From Paracidovorax avenae (lineage in GTDB: Bacteria > Pseudomonadota > Gammaproteobacteria > Burkholderiales > Burkholderiaceae_C): a stretch of 64,000 nt of DNA. The notes beneath the pieces were generated by a model, which worked only from the letters and a program-made list of their open reading frames with translations, did no database searches and had not been told where the DNA came from. Positions 9,305 to 18,460 of this stretch are shown in pieces (positions within the stretch are counted from its first letter, which is position 1; every line of letters starts with the position of its first letter). The position numbers and the translations under genes are program-made. Location: contig NZ_CP156079.1 of NCBI RefSeq assembly GCF_040892545.1, positions 1,364,001 through 1,428,000 on the forward strand. Direction: 5' to 3'.

Positions 9305-10074
9305 CAATCGTTCTTCGCAAAATGCACATCGGCCGCGCGCACGGCGGCGATGAAGCGTTGGATCTTGCCGGCGTCCTTGATGCCCCGCAGCGGACGGCCG
9401 TCGGGGTCTTCGGCTTCCACGCCGGAACTGACGTCAACCGCGAGCGAAAGGCCGCGCGGCCGCACCTGCAAGATGCCATCGGTCACGTTTGCAGGCGTGA
9501 GTCCACCAGACAAAACGAGGTGAGAGCCGACGCTTGGTGGAAGGAGTGACCAATTGAATGCCTTGCCGCCGCCGCCATAGCCTTCGACGTGGGCGTCGAG
9601 CAGGATGGCCTGGGCGCGTGAGTATTGGTGGGCGAATTGTACGAGGTCGAACGCCGGTGCGTGCGCGTCCAGGGGAATGCGGGCCGCGCGCACGAAGGGT
9701 CGCCGTCCCGCGCCCGCGGCCTCCTGGCAGGCCTCGGGGCTTTCGTCGCCGTGGAACTGCAGGGTGGCGCCGGGGACCTCGTCGCAGGCGGCCGCCACTT
9801 CCGCGGCTTCGGCATTCACGAACAGGAGCACGGGCGTGACGAAGGGAGGCAGGCGGCGCGCGAGCGCGGCGGCCCGCTGCACGGTCACCGCGCGCGGGCT
9901 CTTCGGATACATCACGAATCCCACCGCATCGGCCCCGGCCTGAACGGCGGCGTCCAGGTCCTGTTCGCGGGTGATGCCGCAGATCTTGATGCGCGTGCGC
10001 GGGGCTGGAGCGTCGCCGCGCCGGCTGTCCGGCAGGGGCGTGTCAGTGGCGGATGAAGGCTTGGGCGAAGACAT
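9304..10074 (-). CDS. trpF: Phosphoribosylanthranilate isomerase
   Basis: A 256-residue enzyme of tryptophan synthesis that isomerises phosphoribosylanthranilate to CdRP. The catalytic cysteine is Cys32 in [12 protein letters not shown]. The general acid aspartate is in [10 protein letters not shown], and the phosphate-binding end is [10 protein letters not shown] and VDVSSGVE. The first 27 residues (Ser/Pro/Ala-rich) are an extension before the barrel. ATG 10074 ([11 protein letters not shown]) is chosen; an ATG 33 bp upstream is possible. The order truA-trpF-trpB-trpA is common in Burkholderiales. The stop overlaps the trpB start by one base. Confidence 0.95.
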   Translation of the reverse strand: MSSPKPSSATDTPLPDSRRGDAPAPRTRIKICGITREQDLDAAVQAGADAVGFVMYPKSPRAVTVQRAAALARRLPPFVTPVLLFVNAEAAEVAAACDEVPGATLQFHGDESPEACQEAAGAGRRPFVRAARIPLDAHAPAFDLVQFAHQYSRAQAILLDAHVEGYGGGGKAFNWSLLPPSVGSHLVLSGGLTPANVTDGILQVRPRGLSLAVDVSSGVEAEDPDGRPLRGIKDAGKIQRFIAAVRAADVHFAKND

Positions 10075-10161
10075 GGAGGTATGCGGATGGGATGGCTGCA
10101 GGCGCATCTTCGGCCCGCTGCGGGGGCGGGCAGCGAAACGGCTCAGCCGCGGGGCGTGCCG

Positions 10162-10998
10162 TCAGGGCAGCCAATCATACGCAGCGGTGCGATCGGGCAG
10201 TCCCCAGGCCGGATCGTAGACCGGACCGAGAAAGTACAGGCCGTCCGGGGAGAAGGTGGGCGCCGCCGCGTCCCGCGAGCGCGCCTGCAGCACGGCGTGC
10301 ATCCAGTCCGCCGGGTGCTGTCCCTGGCCGACCGCCACGAGGCATCCCATGATGTTGCGCACCATGTGGTGCAGGAAGGCATTGCCCTCGAACTCGAATC
10401 GCCAGTAGCAGGTGGGTACGTCGCCACGGTCGCCCGAGGCCTGGCCTGCCGGCACCCCGCCCGTGCCGCGCTGCGTGATCTCGATGCGGCGCAGCGTCTT
10501 GACGGGTGACTTCGCCTGGCATGCGGAGGCGCGGAAGGAGGTGAAGTCGTGTTCGCCAAGCAGGTGCCGTGCCGCGGCGCGCATGGCGTCCCCGTCCAGG
10601 GCGTGGAAGACCCAGCCCACCCGTCCCGACTCCACGCTCGGGCGCACGGGCGACTGCAGTAGTACGTAGGCGTACCGGCGGGCCGTGGCGCTGGCGCGCG
10701 AATGGAAGGCTTCCGGCACGGGGCGCGCCCACTGCACGGCGATGTCCGGCGGCAGGAAGGTGTTGGTGCCGCGCACCCAGGAGAACGGCGTTCGCTCCAG
10801 CGGCGTGTCGAAGTGCACCACCTGCATGAGGCCGTGCACCCCGGCATCCGTGCGCCCGGCGCAGATCGTGGAGACCTCGTGCGTGGCGAATCGCGCGAGG
10901 GCCGCCTCGAGGCGGTCCTGCACGGTCGTCCCACCGGGCTGGCTCTGCCAGCCGCGGTAGGCGGAACCGTTGTAGCTGACGCCCAGCGCCACCCTCAT
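10162..10998 (-). CDS. truA: tRNA pseudouridine(38-40) synthase
   Basis: A 278-residue TruA that converts U38, U39 and U40 in the anticodon stem-loop of many tRNAs to pseudouridine. The catalytic aspartate is Asp51 in [11 protein letters not shown], and [15 protein letters not shown] at residues 4-18 is the other family signature. [11 protein letters not shown] near residue 205 is a conserved RNA-contact motif. The start is ATG 10998. It follows fimV by 49 bp and precedes trpF by 87 bp on the same strand, in the usual order for this family of genomes. Confidence 0.96.
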   Translation of the reverse strand: MRVALGVSYNGSAYRGWQSQPGGTTVQDRLEAALARFATHEVSTICAGRTDAGVHGLMQVVHFDTPLERTPFSWVRGTNTFLPPDIAVQWARPVPEAFHSRASATARRYAYVLLQSPVRPSVESGRVGWVFHALDGDAMRAAARHLLGEHDFTSFRASACQAKSPVKTLRRIEITQRGTGGVPAGQASGDRGDVPTCYWRFEFEGNAFLHHMVRNIMGCLVAVGQGQHPADWMHAVLQARSRDAAAPTFSPDGLYFLGPVYDPAWGLPDRTAAYDWLP

Positions 10999-11047
10999 GG
11001 CCGCCCGCCCGTGCGCCGGGCCCGCCCGGTCGCGGACTGCCGGGCCA

Positions 11048-13882
11048 TCAGCCCAGTTCGGCCAGCAGGCGCTGTGCCCGGGCCTTGAGCGGGCCCGAGG
11101 ATTCCGCGATGACTTCCTCGACCAGGGTGCGCGCGCCTTCGGCGTCCCCGATCGCATTGAACTCTTCGGCCAGCGCCAGCTTGGTGGCCAGCGGGTCGTC
11201 CGGCAGCCCGGCGGCGTCGCCCATTGCTTCGCCAGGCTCCGTGGCGGCAGGGGCGGTTTCTGCTGCAGCGGTGGACGGCTCCACGCGGCCGGCGGAGGGC
11301 GCATCCAGGTCCAGCGACAGATCGCCCAGGTCGAATTCGAGGGGAACGGGGGCGGAAGCGGGCGCGGCCTCCGGCTCCAGCGAGGCGCGGGCCGAGTCTG
11401 CCAGCGACAGATCATCCGGGAAGTCCAGTTCCGGAGCCGGTGCGGACTGCGGGGCGGCGCTGCCGGCCATCGGGAGCGGAGAGGTGGGCGACGGATCGAA
11501 CTCGAGCACCGGCTCCGCGGCCTCTGCAGGCGCCGCTGCGGTGCTGGCCAGAGGGGCCGTCGTGGCTGCAGCCGTCGCCGCTGCGAAGGCGCCGGGCGCC
11601 GCGGGCGGCTGGGCGGGCGCTTCGGTCAGGGCATCGTCCGGCAGGTCGAGATCCAGGTCCAGGTCGAGGTCGGGCGGCATCGCTGACGCGGTGGCTGCCG
11701 CTGCCCCGGCTGCCGCTCCGGCGGCAGCGACGCCAGCAGCCGTACGGCCGTCGGTCAGCGTGCTGGGGAATCCTTCGGCGGGCAACGGGTGCGCGTCGCC
11801 GTCGTCCAGCACCGGGGGGCGGCCCCCCGGCTGGTACAGCGGATTCTCCGGGTCGATGCTGCGGCCGAGGTCTGCGACACGGTTCCAGTCCATGCCTTGC
11901 CCGTCGGTCAGCCGGAACACGTCCTGCGCCACGGCGCCGAGCGCCTTGCGGTCCTGGCGCTTGGCGTAGATCTCTGCCAGTTTCACGTGCACCGCGGTAC
12001 GGTCGGGGCTGTGGCGCAGGGCCTCCTTGAGGATTTCTTCCGCCTGCAGGTCACGGCCGTAGGCCAGATAGACATCGGCTTCGGCCACGGGGTCCACGTC
12101 GCCGCCCGCGTCGAGCTGGCTGGGCGAGTACGCCATGGACGATGCGCCCGTGGTGAGCTGGCTGCTGGCAGTGTCCACCCGCTGCCCGCCGCTCGCGCCG
12201 AAGAAGGAGTCCGGCTGCAGCTTGCTTTCGAGGAAGGAGCTGTCCACCGTATTGCGGTTGCGCCGGTTCTGTACCGTCCGGTAGACGCCGTAGCCCAGCA
12301 GCAACGCCAGCAGGCCGCCGCCGGCCAGCGGAAGCATCGGGTTCTCCAGCAGGGAATCCAGGAATCCGGGCTCTTCCGGCGGCGCAACCGGGGGAGGCGT
12401 TTGCGGGCGTGCAGCCGGAGCGGGGGCGGCCGCTGCAGCGGCCGAGGCTCCGGACGCAGGAGCGCTGGCCGCCGCTGCTGCAGAGGCTGCCGTTTCCTGC
12501 GTCGGAGCGGGCGCCGGGGCGGATGCCGTTGCCGACGCCGCAGCGGCAGCCGGTGCCGCGGAGGGGGCGCTGGCCGCCGGCGCTGGCGCAGGGACCGGCG
12601 CGGGCGCGGATGCAGCAGGTGCCGGCGCCGAGGCCGGGGGGGCGCCGACCGGCACGGCGATGCGGCCGGGCTGAGCGGCCGAGGCGGCACCGGCCGGCGC
12701 GGGTGCGCCCGCCGGTGCGGACGCGGTCCCCAGCTTGTTCAGTTCGGAGATGTTCTTGGACAGCTCGGCCATGCGGGCGGAGTCCGCTCCGGCCTGCTTG
12801 TCGCGCGCCAGCTGCTCCTCGGCGGCGCGCTGGCCGCGCATGGCACCCTTGGAGAGCGTGAGCTTGTCGGGCGCAGCGGTTGCTGCCTTGCGGTCTTCGA
12901 CCTGCGTCTGCACGCGGCCGCTGGCAGAGCGTTCGGCTGCAGCCACCTCGGCGGAAGGGGCCGCACCCGCGAGGCGGCGGCGGAATTCGTTGAAGTCGCG
13001 GCTTTGCGCGGCGATGATCTGCCGTGCTTCCGCGGGCGGCGTGGCGCGGGCCTGCGCCTCGCTCGGGATATCCAGCACGGCGCCCGACTTCATGCGGTTC
13101 ACGTTGCCGCGGATGAAGGCGTCCGGGTTGGCACGCATCATGGCCACCAGCATCTGGTCCAGCGAGACCCCGGCAGGGCGGTAGGCGCCGGCCAGACGGC
13201 CGGCCGTGTCGCCGGGGCGCACCACCACGTTCTCGGGAGCTCCCGGGGACGTTGCGGGCGCTGGCGCCGCTGCGGTGGCCGGGCGTTGCGGGCGGGCCGC
13301 TGGCGGGGCGGCTGGCGCAGGCGCTGTCGCGGAAGAGGGTGGCGGCACCTCGGCGCGCGGCTGCTGCGCGGGTACTGCCGGGCGGGACGGGGCCGTGGCC
13401 TGCGGCACGGGCGAGGGGGCTGCGCCCGCCTGCGCGGTGGCGGTGGGGGCCGGCGCCTCGCGGCGGCTGGCAGGTGGATCGAGCAGCAGAGTGTAGCTGC
13501 GCACGAGCTGGCCCGCGTTCCAGCTGGTGTCCAGCACCAGGTCCACGAAGGGGTCGTTGACGGGGCGGCTCGTGGTCAGGCGCAGGACCATGGAGCCGTC
13601 GGCCTTGCGCTGCAGCCGCACCTGCAGGTCGTTGAGGGTGGGAGAGAACTCCAGGCCCTGCGCACGGTAGGTCTGCGCGGAGGCCGGGGCGGCGCGCAGG
13701 GATTCCGCTTCGGCGGCCGTGATCTGAGGCAGGTCGATTTCGGCCCGCAGCGGCTCGCCCAGGGCCGACTGGACCGACAGGCGCCCGAGGGAAAGGGCAC
13801 TGGCATCGGAGGTGTAGAAGCCGGTCGAGACGAGGGCCGCCGCGGCCAGAGCAGATAGTTTCCAACGATGCATGTGTGCCAT
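11048..13882 (-). CDS. fimV: FimV-like peptidoglycan-binding/TPR inner-membrane protein
   Basis: About 944 residues. FimV proteins organise polar type IV pili and cyclic-AMP signalling in pseudomonads. The signal-peptide-like start [20 protein letters not shown] is followed by the FimV N-terminal domain ([24 protein letters not shown]) and a LysM-like module ([13 protein letters not shown]) near residue 190. Then comes a long Ala/Pro-rich linker, one membrane helix ([20 protein letters not shown]) and a cytoplasmic acidic region with TPR-like repeats ([16 protein letters not shown]). It ends in the conserved FimV C-terminal motif [19 protein letters not shown]. The start may be ATG 13882 or ATG 13873; neither has a strong ribosome site. 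Its place between asd and truA is conserved in Burkholderiales. Confidence 0.9.
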   Translation of the reverse strand: MAHMHRWKLSALAAAALVSTGFYTSDASALSLGRLSVQSALGEPLRAEIDLPQITAAEAESLRAAPASAQTYRAQGLEFSPTLNDLQVRLQRKADGSMVLRLTTSRPVNDPFVDLVLDTSWNAGQLVRSYTLLLDPPASRREAPAPTATAQAGAAPSPVPQATAPSRPAVPAQQPRAEVPPPSSATAPAPAAPPAARPQRPATAAAPAPATSPGAPENVVVRPGDTAGRLAGAYRPAGVSLDQMLVAMMRANPDAFIRGNVNRMKSGAVLDIPSEAQARATPPAEARQIIAAQSRDFNEFRRRLAGAAPSAEVAAAERSASGRVQTQVEDRKAATAAPDKLTLSKGAMRGQRAAEEQLARDKQAGADSARMAELSKNISELNKLGTASAPAGAPAPAGAASAAQPGRIAVPVGAPPASAPAPAASAPAPVPAPAPAASAPSAAPAAAAASATASAPAPAPTQETAASAAAAASAPASGASAAAAAAPAPAARPQTPPPVAPPEEPGFLDSLLENPMLPLAGGGLLALLLGYGVYRTVQNRRNRNTVDSSFLESKLQPDSFFGASGGQRVDTASSQLTTGASSMAYSPSQLDAGGDVDPVAEADVYLAYGRDLQAEEILKEALRHSPDRTAVHVKLAEIYAKRQDRKALGAVAQDVFRLTDGQGMDWNRVADLGRSIDPENPLYQPGGRPPVLDDGDAHPLPAEGFPSTLTDGRTAAGVAAAGAAAGAAAATASAMPPDLDLDLDLDLPDDALTEAPAQPPAAPGAFAAATAAATTAPLASTAAAPAEAAEPVLEFDPSPTSPLPMAGSAAPQSAPAPELDFPDDLSLADSARASLEPEAAPASAPVPLEFDLGDLSLDLDAPSAGRVEPSTAAAETAPAATEPGEAMGDAAGLPDDPLATKLALAEEFNAIGDAEGARTLVEEVIAESSGPLKARAQRLLAELG

Positions 13883-14059
13883 CAGCCGATCAAGTTTGAG
13901 CCTTCGCGAAAAGCGCGGAAGCGGGACGAACCCGGTTCCGCGCCTGCGCGTGAAAATATGTAAAAAGCACCATAGCATCAATGTTTTGCAGTGACAAGCG
14001 AGGTACCGGGGCCCCCGCGATCACCTCCACGGGAGGCTCGCGAGAGGCCGTTTTTGCAT

Positions 14060-14075
14060 GTTGTCGTAGGACAAC
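14060..14075. repeat. Inverted repeat GTTGTC-GTAG-GACAAC, possible operator
   Basis: A perfect 6-bp dyad with a 4-bp spacer lies in the 263-bp gap between asd and fimV, about 180 bp upstream of fimV and on the promoter side of it. The size and symmetry suit a GntR- or LysR-type regulator site. The rest of this gap shows no gene. Confidence 0.35.
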
Positions 14076-14145
14076 GACTCGTAACAAAGCGTGCGTGAAT
14101 CCCGTATCCCGGTTACGTCCAGCCCGGGGCGGGAAGGCGCCGCGG

Positions 14146-15276
14146 TCAGGCGTCCAGCAGGATGCGCAGCATGCGGCGCAGCGGCTCGGCGGCGCCCCAC
14201 AGCAGCTGGTCGCCGATGGTGAAGGCGCCGATGTAGTCCGGGCCCATGGCAAGCTGGCGGATGCGTCCGACCGGGATGGTCATCGTGCCGGTCACGGCGA
14301 CGGGGGTCAGGTCCTTGAGCGTCGCCTCGCGGGTGTTCGGCACCACCTTCACCCACTCGTTGTCGGCGGCGATCATGGCCTCGATGTCGGCCACGGGCAC
14401 GTGCTTCTTCAGCTTGAAGGTCAGGGCCTGGCTGTGGCAGCGCATGGCACCCACGCGCACGCAGAAGCCGTCCACCGGCACGGCCTGGGTGCCGAAGCCT
14501 TCGCCCTGGCCGAGGATCTTGTTGGTCTCGGCCATGCCCTTCCACTCTTCCTTCGACATGCCGTTGCCCAGGTCCTTGTCGATCCAGGGAATCAGGCTGC
14601 CGCCCAGCGGCACGCCGAAGTTGGCGGTCTCGGCCTCGGAGAGGCTGCGCTGCCTGGCGATGACCTTGCGGTCGATCTCCAGGATGGCGCTCTTCGGATC
14701 GTCCAGCAGTGAGCGCACTTCGGCATTCAGCGTGCCGTACTGCGTGAGCAGTTCGCGCATGTGCTGCGCGCCGCCGCCGCTGGCCGCCTGGTAGGTCTGG
14801 GTGCTCATCCATTCGACGAGGCCGGCCTTGTACAGCGCGCCCACGCCCATGAGCATGCAGCTGACCGTGCAGTTGCCGCCGATCCAGTTCCTGCCGCCCC
14901 TGGCGAGCGAATCCTTGATGACGGGCATGTTGACCGGATCGAGCACGATCACGGCGTCGTCCTTCATGCGCAGCGTGGAGGCGGCATCGATCCAGTGGCC
15001 CTTCCAGCCGGCGTCGCGCAGCTTGGTGAAGACTTCCGTGGTGTAGTCGCCGCCCTGGGCGGTGAGGATGATGTCGCAGCGCTTGAGGGCGTTGATGTCG
15101 AACGCATCCTGCAGCGTGGTTTCGTTCTTCGCCTGCGCCGGGGCCTTGCCGCCCGCGTTCGAGGTGGAGAAGAAAAGCGGCTCGATGAGGCCGAAATCGC
15201 CCTCGGCTTCCATGCGTTCCATCAGGACCGAGCCGACCATGCCGCGCCAGCCGACCAACCCTACCAACTTGCTCAT
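14146..15276 (-). CDS. asd: Aspartate-semialdehyde dehydrogenase
   Basis: A 376-residue enzyme reducing aspartyl phosphate to aspartate semialdehyde, the branch point to lysine/diaminopimelate, methionine, threonine and isoleucine. The NADP-binding start is [14 protein letters not shown] (5-18). The catalytic cysteine is Cys136 in GGNCTVSCM, and [11 protein letters not shown] contains the acid/base region. Length and motifs fit the gammaproteobacterial-type Asd. It has its own 200-nt leader, which carries a Thr/Ile-rich leader peptide and an intrinsic terminator (see separate entries), so it is probably attenuated rather than simply read through from leuB. Confidence 0.97.
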   Translation of the reverse strand: MSKLVGLVGWRGMVGSVLMERMEAEGDFGLIEPLFFSTSNAGGKAPAQAKNETTLQDAFDINALKRCDIILTAQGGDYTTEVFTKLRDAGWKGHWIDAASTLRMKDDAVIVLDPVNMPVIKDSLARGGRNWIGGNCTVSCMLMGVGALYKAGLVEWMSTQTYQAASGGGAQHMRELLTQYGTLNAEVRSLLDDPKSAILEIDRKVIARQRSLSEAETANFGVPLGGSLIPWIDKDLGNGMSKEEWKGMAETNKILGQGEGFGTQAVPVDGFCVRVGAMRCHSQALTFKLKKHVPVADIEAMIAADNEWVKVVPNTREATLKDLTPVAVTGTMTIPVGRIRQLAMGPDYIGAFTIGDQLLWGAAEPLRRMLRILLDA

Positions 15277-15295
15277 TTCAACGCCCTTTCGGTTT

Positions 15296-15321
15296 AAGAA
15301 AACAGTACCCGACCGGGACTG
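15296..15321 (-). terminator. Leader terminator (attenuator) upstream of asd
   Basis: In the transcript, CAGTCCCG and CGGGTACTG fold into a 7-bp stem with one bulged T and a GGTC loop (15303-15321), followed directly by TTTTCTT. It is 27 nt upstream of the asd ATG and 50 nt after the stop of the Thr-rich leader frame, where an attenuator should be. Confidence 0.7.
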
Positions 15322-15324
15322 CTC

Positions 15325-15367
15325 GCCTGGCTCGTCAAGGCCAGGAAGGGCGCACGACGAACCAGGC
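15325..15367 (-). promoter_or_regulatory. Competing leader helices between leader peptide and asd terminator
   Basis: Two exclusive pairings share the segment at 15325-15336. One is a 12-bp helix with 15356-15367 (one G-U pair). The other is the shorter CCTGGC/GCCAGG hairpin (15326-15345). The distal arm begins 5 nt after the leader stop codon, so a ribosome on that stop would mask it. In addition, GGGCTG at the leader stop (15373-15378) can pair with CAGTCCC of the terminator 5' arm, a possible antiterminator. Confidence 0.5.
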
Positions 15368-15371
15368 TGGA

Positions 15372-15476
15372 TCAGCCCTTAATGGTGGTCGTGGTTTTGG
15401 TGGTGATTGCGCGCGTGGCCACGCCTGCCAGGGCGGCAGAGGCGGTGTTCAGGGCGAACGGGCGGGCGGCAAACAT
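15372..15476 (-). CDS. Putative Thr/Ile-rich leader peptide of asd
   Basis: A 34-codon frame (ATG 15476, TGA 15372) lies upstream of asd on the same strand. Residues 24-32 read ITTKTTTTI, i.e. six Thr and two Ile in nine codons, using ACC and ACG for threonine. This is the composition of attenuator leader peptides such as thrL. A TAAAAT hexamer ends 9 nt upstream of the ATG and could be the -10 box; no strong Shine-Dalgarno is visible, and a GTG eight codons upstream is an alternative start. Function would be cis-acting only: ribosome stalling at Thr/Ile codons when charged tRNA is scarce would favour antitermination into asd. It is too short for most gene finders. Confidence 0.65.
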   Translation of the reverse strand: MFAARPFALNTASAALAGVATRAITTKTTTTIKG

Positions 15477-15584
15477 GAAGAGCGATTTTAGCGGATGCAC
15501 GGGGGAGCGGCGTACGCGGAGTTACGCATGCAGGCGGCAGGAGCCCGGTCCGCGTCGCGGCAGCGCCACACGTGGCCGCGCTGT

Positions 15585-16349
15585 TCACCCTCGCAGGACC
15601 GAGATGCCCCCGTCCACCAGCATCGCGGTGCCTGTGACGAAAGACGATGCGTCCGACGCCAGGTAGAGCGCCGCCTGCGCGATTTCCTCGGGGCGCGCCA
15701 GCCGCCGCAGGGCGTGCAGCCGGGCCACCTGGGCCAGGGCCTCGGGGCTGCCGTTCATCTCGCGTGCCATGGGGGTGTCGGTGCCGCCGGGCAGCAGGGC
15801 ATTGACGCGTATTCCTTCGCCGCCATATTCGGCCGCCAGGGCCTGCGCCAGCCCGATGAGGCCGGACTTGCTGGCTGCGTACGCCGCCACGCCCGCGAAC
15901 CCGGCGGTGTAGCCGACGAAGGTGGAAGTGAAGATGACGGAGCCGCCGCCGCGCTCCCGCATGGCCGGGATCTGCTGCCGCGCGCCGAGGAATGCGCTGC
16001 CGAGATTGGTGTCCAGCGTGTGGCGCCAGTCGTCCGGATGGATGTCGGTCGTGGGGCCGAGGGGCCCGAGCGTGCCGGCGTTGTTGAAGGCGATGTCCAG
16101 CCCGCCGAACCGTCCGACCGCCTCCTGCACCAGGGCCTCGGCATATGCCGCATCGCAGACGTCGCCGGCCAGTGCGGTGGCCTGCCCGCCGGCGTCCCGG
16201 ATCTCCGCCACGAGCCGGTCCAGTTCTGCCTGCCGCCGCGCTCCGGCCACGACGCGTGCGCCCTGCTGCGCGAAGAGCAGGGCGGCAGCCCGGCCGATGC
16301 CCGAGCTGGCGCCCGTGACGATGGCGATGCGGTGGTCGAGGGAAGGCAT
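15585..16349 (-). CDS. SDR-family oxidoreductase
   Basis: A 254-residue classical short-chain dehydrogenase/reductase. Cofactor motif TGASSGIG at 12-19, NNAG at 89-92, catalytic Ser about 142, Tyr157 and Lys161 in YAASK. The C-terminal ITLASDASSF-like stretch appears as YLASDASSFVTGTAMLVDGG. ARR after the second strand (about 37-39) suggests NADP preference. The start MPSLDHRIAIV (ATG 16349) is preferred over an ATG 30 bp upstream. It sits between leuB and asd, which are often adjacent in Burkholderiales; the leuB terminator precedes it, so it is likely its own unit. The substrate is not predictable. Confidence 0.88.
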   Translation of the reverse strand: MPSLDHRIAIVTGASSGIGRAAALLFAQQGARVVAGARRQAELDRLVAEIRDAGGQATALAGDVCDAAYAEALVQEAVGRFGGLDIAFNNAGTLGPLGPTTDIHPDDWRHTLDTNLGSAFLGARQQIPAMRERGGGSVIFTSTFVGYTAGFAGVAAYAASKSGLIGLAQALAAEYGGEGIRVNALLPGGTDTPMAREMNGSPEALAQVARLHALRRLARPEEIAQAALYLASDASSFVTGTAMLVDGGISVLRG

Positions 16350-16452
16350 GCTGCGGACTCCGGCGCGGTGGTGGAACATGCACGGAAGTCTGCGCTTGGC
16401 TGCGCCGGCCGTCTGGCCGCATCCGGACCCATGATGCGCCGGGCGGCAGCCG

Positions 16453-16478
16453 AAAAAAAGCGGCCCTTGTGGGCCGCT
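16453..16478 (-). terminator. Intrinsic terminator after leuB
   Basis: A perfect 8-bp stem AGCGGCCC/GGGCCGCT with a 4-nt loop is followed on the minus strand by seven T. It lies 26 bp after the leuB stop and closes the leu operon. Confidence 0.9.
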
Positions 16479-16503
16479 GGTCGGGAAGTGGAACGGGTAG
16501 GTG

Positions 16504-17577
16504 TCAGCGCGCCAGGGCCTTCACCACTGCATCGCCCATCTGCGCCGTGCCGACCTTGGTCGTGCCCTCGCTCCAGATGTCGGGCGTGCGCAGCCCCTGG
16601 GCCAGCACGTTCTGCACGGCGGCTTCGATGCGCTGGGCGGCGGCTTCCTGGTTCAGGCTGAAGCGCAGCATCATCGCGGCCGACAGGATCGTGGCCAGCG
16701 GATTGGCCACGCCCTGGCCGGCGATGTCGGGTGCGCTACCGTGGCTGGGCTCGTACAGGCCCTGGTTCTTCGCGTTCAGGCTGGCCGAGGGCAGCATGCC
16801 GATCGAGCCGGTGAGCATCGAAGCCTCGTCCGAGAGGATGTCGCCGAACATGTTGCCGGTGACCACCACGTCGAAGGCCTTGGGCGCCTTCACCAGTTGC
16901 ATGGCGGCGTTGTCCACGTACATGTGCTGCAGCTCCACATCCGGGTATTGCTGGCCCACTTCGGTGACCACGTCCTTCCAGAACTGGAAGGTCTCCAGCA
17001 CGTTGGCCTTGTCCACGCTCGTGACCTTCTTGCTGCGCTTGCGCGCGGCCTGGAAGGCGACGTGGGCGATGCGCTCGATCTCGGGTTTCGAGTAGCGCAT
17101 GGTGTCGAAGGCTTCCTCGGCACCGGGGAAGTGGCCGTCCACTGCCGTGCGGCGGCCGCGCGGCTGGCCGAAGTAGATGTCGCCCGTCAGCTCGCGGATG
17201 ATGAGGATGTCCAGGCCCGCGATCAGCTCGGGCTTGAGGCTGGAGGCGCCCACCAGCTGCTCGTAGCAGATGGCCGGACGGAAGTTGGCGAACAGGCCCA
17301 GGTTCTTGCGCAGGCCGAGGATGGCCTGCTCGGGGCGCAGCGGGCGGTCGAGCTTGTCGTACTTCCAGTCGCCCACGGCGCCGAACAGCGTGGCGTCGGC
17401 CTCCTGGGCGAGCTTCAGCGTGGCCTCGGGCAGGGGATGGCCGTGCGCCTCGTAGGCCGCGCCGCCGACCAGCGCCGACTCCATCTCGAACGGCAGGTCG
17501 AGCGCGTCGAGCACTTTCACGGCCTCGGCCACGATTTCCGGTCCGATGCCGTCGCCCGGCAGAACTGCGATTTTCAT
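16504..17577 (-). CDS. leuB: 3-Isopropylmalate dehydrogenase
   Basis: A 357-residue NAD-dependent beta-decarboxylating dehydrogenase of leucine synthesis, converting 3-isopropylmalate to 2-oxoisocaproate precursor. The N-terminal [19 protein letters not shown] is the family signature. [14 protein letters not shown] holds the substrate arginines. The signature for metal and NAD binding is [20 protein letters not shown] with the metal aspartates. [18 protein letters not shown] is the NAD loop, with no sign of NADP-specific change. Last gene of the lysR-leuC-ecn-leuD-leuB array; 46 bp after leuD. Confidence 0.98.
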   Translation of the reverse strand: MKIAVLPGDGIGPEIVAEAVKVLDALDLPFEMESALVGGAAYEAHGHPLPEATLKLAQEADATLFGAVGDWKYDKLDRPLRPEQAILGLRKNLGLFANFRPAICYEQLVGASSLKPELIAGLDILIIRELTGDIYFGQPRGRRTAVDGHFPGAEEAFDTMRYSKPEIERIAHVAFQAARKRSKKVTSVDKANVLETFQFWKDVVTEVGQQYPDVELQHMYVDNAAMQLVKAPKAFDVVVTGNMFGDILSDEASMLTGSIGMLPSASLNAKNQGLYEPSHGSAPDIAGQGVANPLATILSAAMMLRFSLNQEAAAQRIEAAVQNVLAQGLRTPDIWSEGTTKVGTAQMGDAVVKALAR

Positions 17578-17623
17578 TGGGATGTCTCTTGGTAGGGAAA
17601 AAGGGGGCAGGGAGGGCCGGGGC

Positions 17624-18277
17624 TCAGCCTGGCATGGTGTGCGCGAGCCACGGCTTGGTGGCGAGCCGCTCGGCCTCGAAGGCGCGGATCTTGTCGGACT
17701 GGCGCAGCGTGAGGCCGATGTCGTCGAAGCCGTTGAGCAGGCAGTACTTGCGGAAGGCGTTCACCTCGAACGGGATCTCCTCGCCCTGGGGGCGCACGAT
17801 GACCTGGCGCTCCAGGTCCACCGTCAGTTCGTAGCCGGGGAAGGCGTGCACCGCGTCGAACAGCTGGGCGACGGTGTCTTCCGGCAGCACGATCGGCAGC
17901 AGGCCGTTCTTGAAGCTGTTGTTGAAGAAGATGTCGGCGAAGCTCGGCGCGATGATGGCGCGAAAGCCGTACTGGTCCAGCGCCCAGGGCGCATGCTCGC
18001 GGCTCGACCCGCAGCCGAAGTTCTTGCGCGCCAGCAGGATGGAGGCGCCCGCATAGCGCGGCTGGTTCAGCACGAAGTCGGGGTTGGGCTTGCGGGCCGA
18101 TTCCGGCACGCCGGGCTGGCCCGGCTGGTCCAGGTAGCGCCATTCGTCGAACAGGTTGGGGCCGAAGCCCGTCTTCTTGATCGACTTCAGGAACTGCTTG
18201 GGGATGATGGCGTCGGTATCGACGTTTTCGCGGTCCATGGGGGCCACGAGGCCTTTGTGGAGGGTGAATTTCTGCAT
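17624..18277 (-). CDS. leuD: 3-Isopropylmalate dehydratase small subunit
   Basis: A 217-residue swivelling-domain subunit that pairs with LeuC to isomerise 2- to 3-isopropylmalate. The conserved features are [20 protein letters not shown] near residues 19-38, [19 protein letters not shown] near residues 82-100 with the substrate-recognition arginine, and [21 protein letters not shown]. Length is normal. The gene for a small entericidin-type lipoprotein separates it from leuC by about 180 bp on the same strand. Confidence 0.98.
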   Translation of the reverse strand: MQKFTLHKGLVAPMDRENVDTDAIIPKQFLKSIKKTGFGPNLFDEWRYLDQPGQPGVPESARKPNPDFVLNQPRYAGASILLARKNFGCGSSREHAPWALDQYGFRAIIAPSFADIFFNNSFKNGLLPIVLPEDTVAQLFDAVHAFPGYELTVDLERQVIVRPQGEEIPFEVNAFRKYCLLNGFDDIGLTLRQSDKIRAFEAERLATKPWLAHTMPG

Positions 18278-18306
18278 GGCAGGTGTCCGTTGCGGTTCGG
18301 TTCGGA

Positions 18307-18432
18307 TTACTTGGCGGCGCGCTCGATGGCGCTGCCGGCGCGCTGCACGTCCTGGCCCATGCCCTTGACGGTGTTGCAGCCGGCCAGCAGCAGGCCCAGG
18401 GCCAGCGCGATCAGGGCGGTGAAGGTTTTCAT
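18307..18432 (-). CDS. Entericidin A/B-family small lipoprotein
   Basis: A 41-residue frame starting ATG 18432: a lysine then a hydrophobic signal ([14 protein letters not shown]), lipobox LLAGC with Cys20, and a short amphipathic tail [20 protein letters not shown] ending AAK. This is the entericidin pattern ([11 protein letters not shown] is close to the family core). Entericidins are outer-membrane lipoproteins linked to an antidote/toxin pair and stationary-phase lysis in enterics; in Burkholderiales single copies between leuC and leuD are common and their role is unclear. It is shorter than usual gene-finder cutoffs. Confidence 0.85.
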   Translation of the reverse strand: MKTFTALIALALGLLLAGCNTVKGMGQDVQRAGSAIERAAK

Positions 18433-18460
18433 GGCGGATTCCTGGAAGGGCCGGCGGCGG

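Noticed and set aside
11789..13858. A 689-codon plus-strand frame
   Set aside because: Antisense to fimV's Ala/Pro-rich linker, which yields artificial Gly/Arg repeats.
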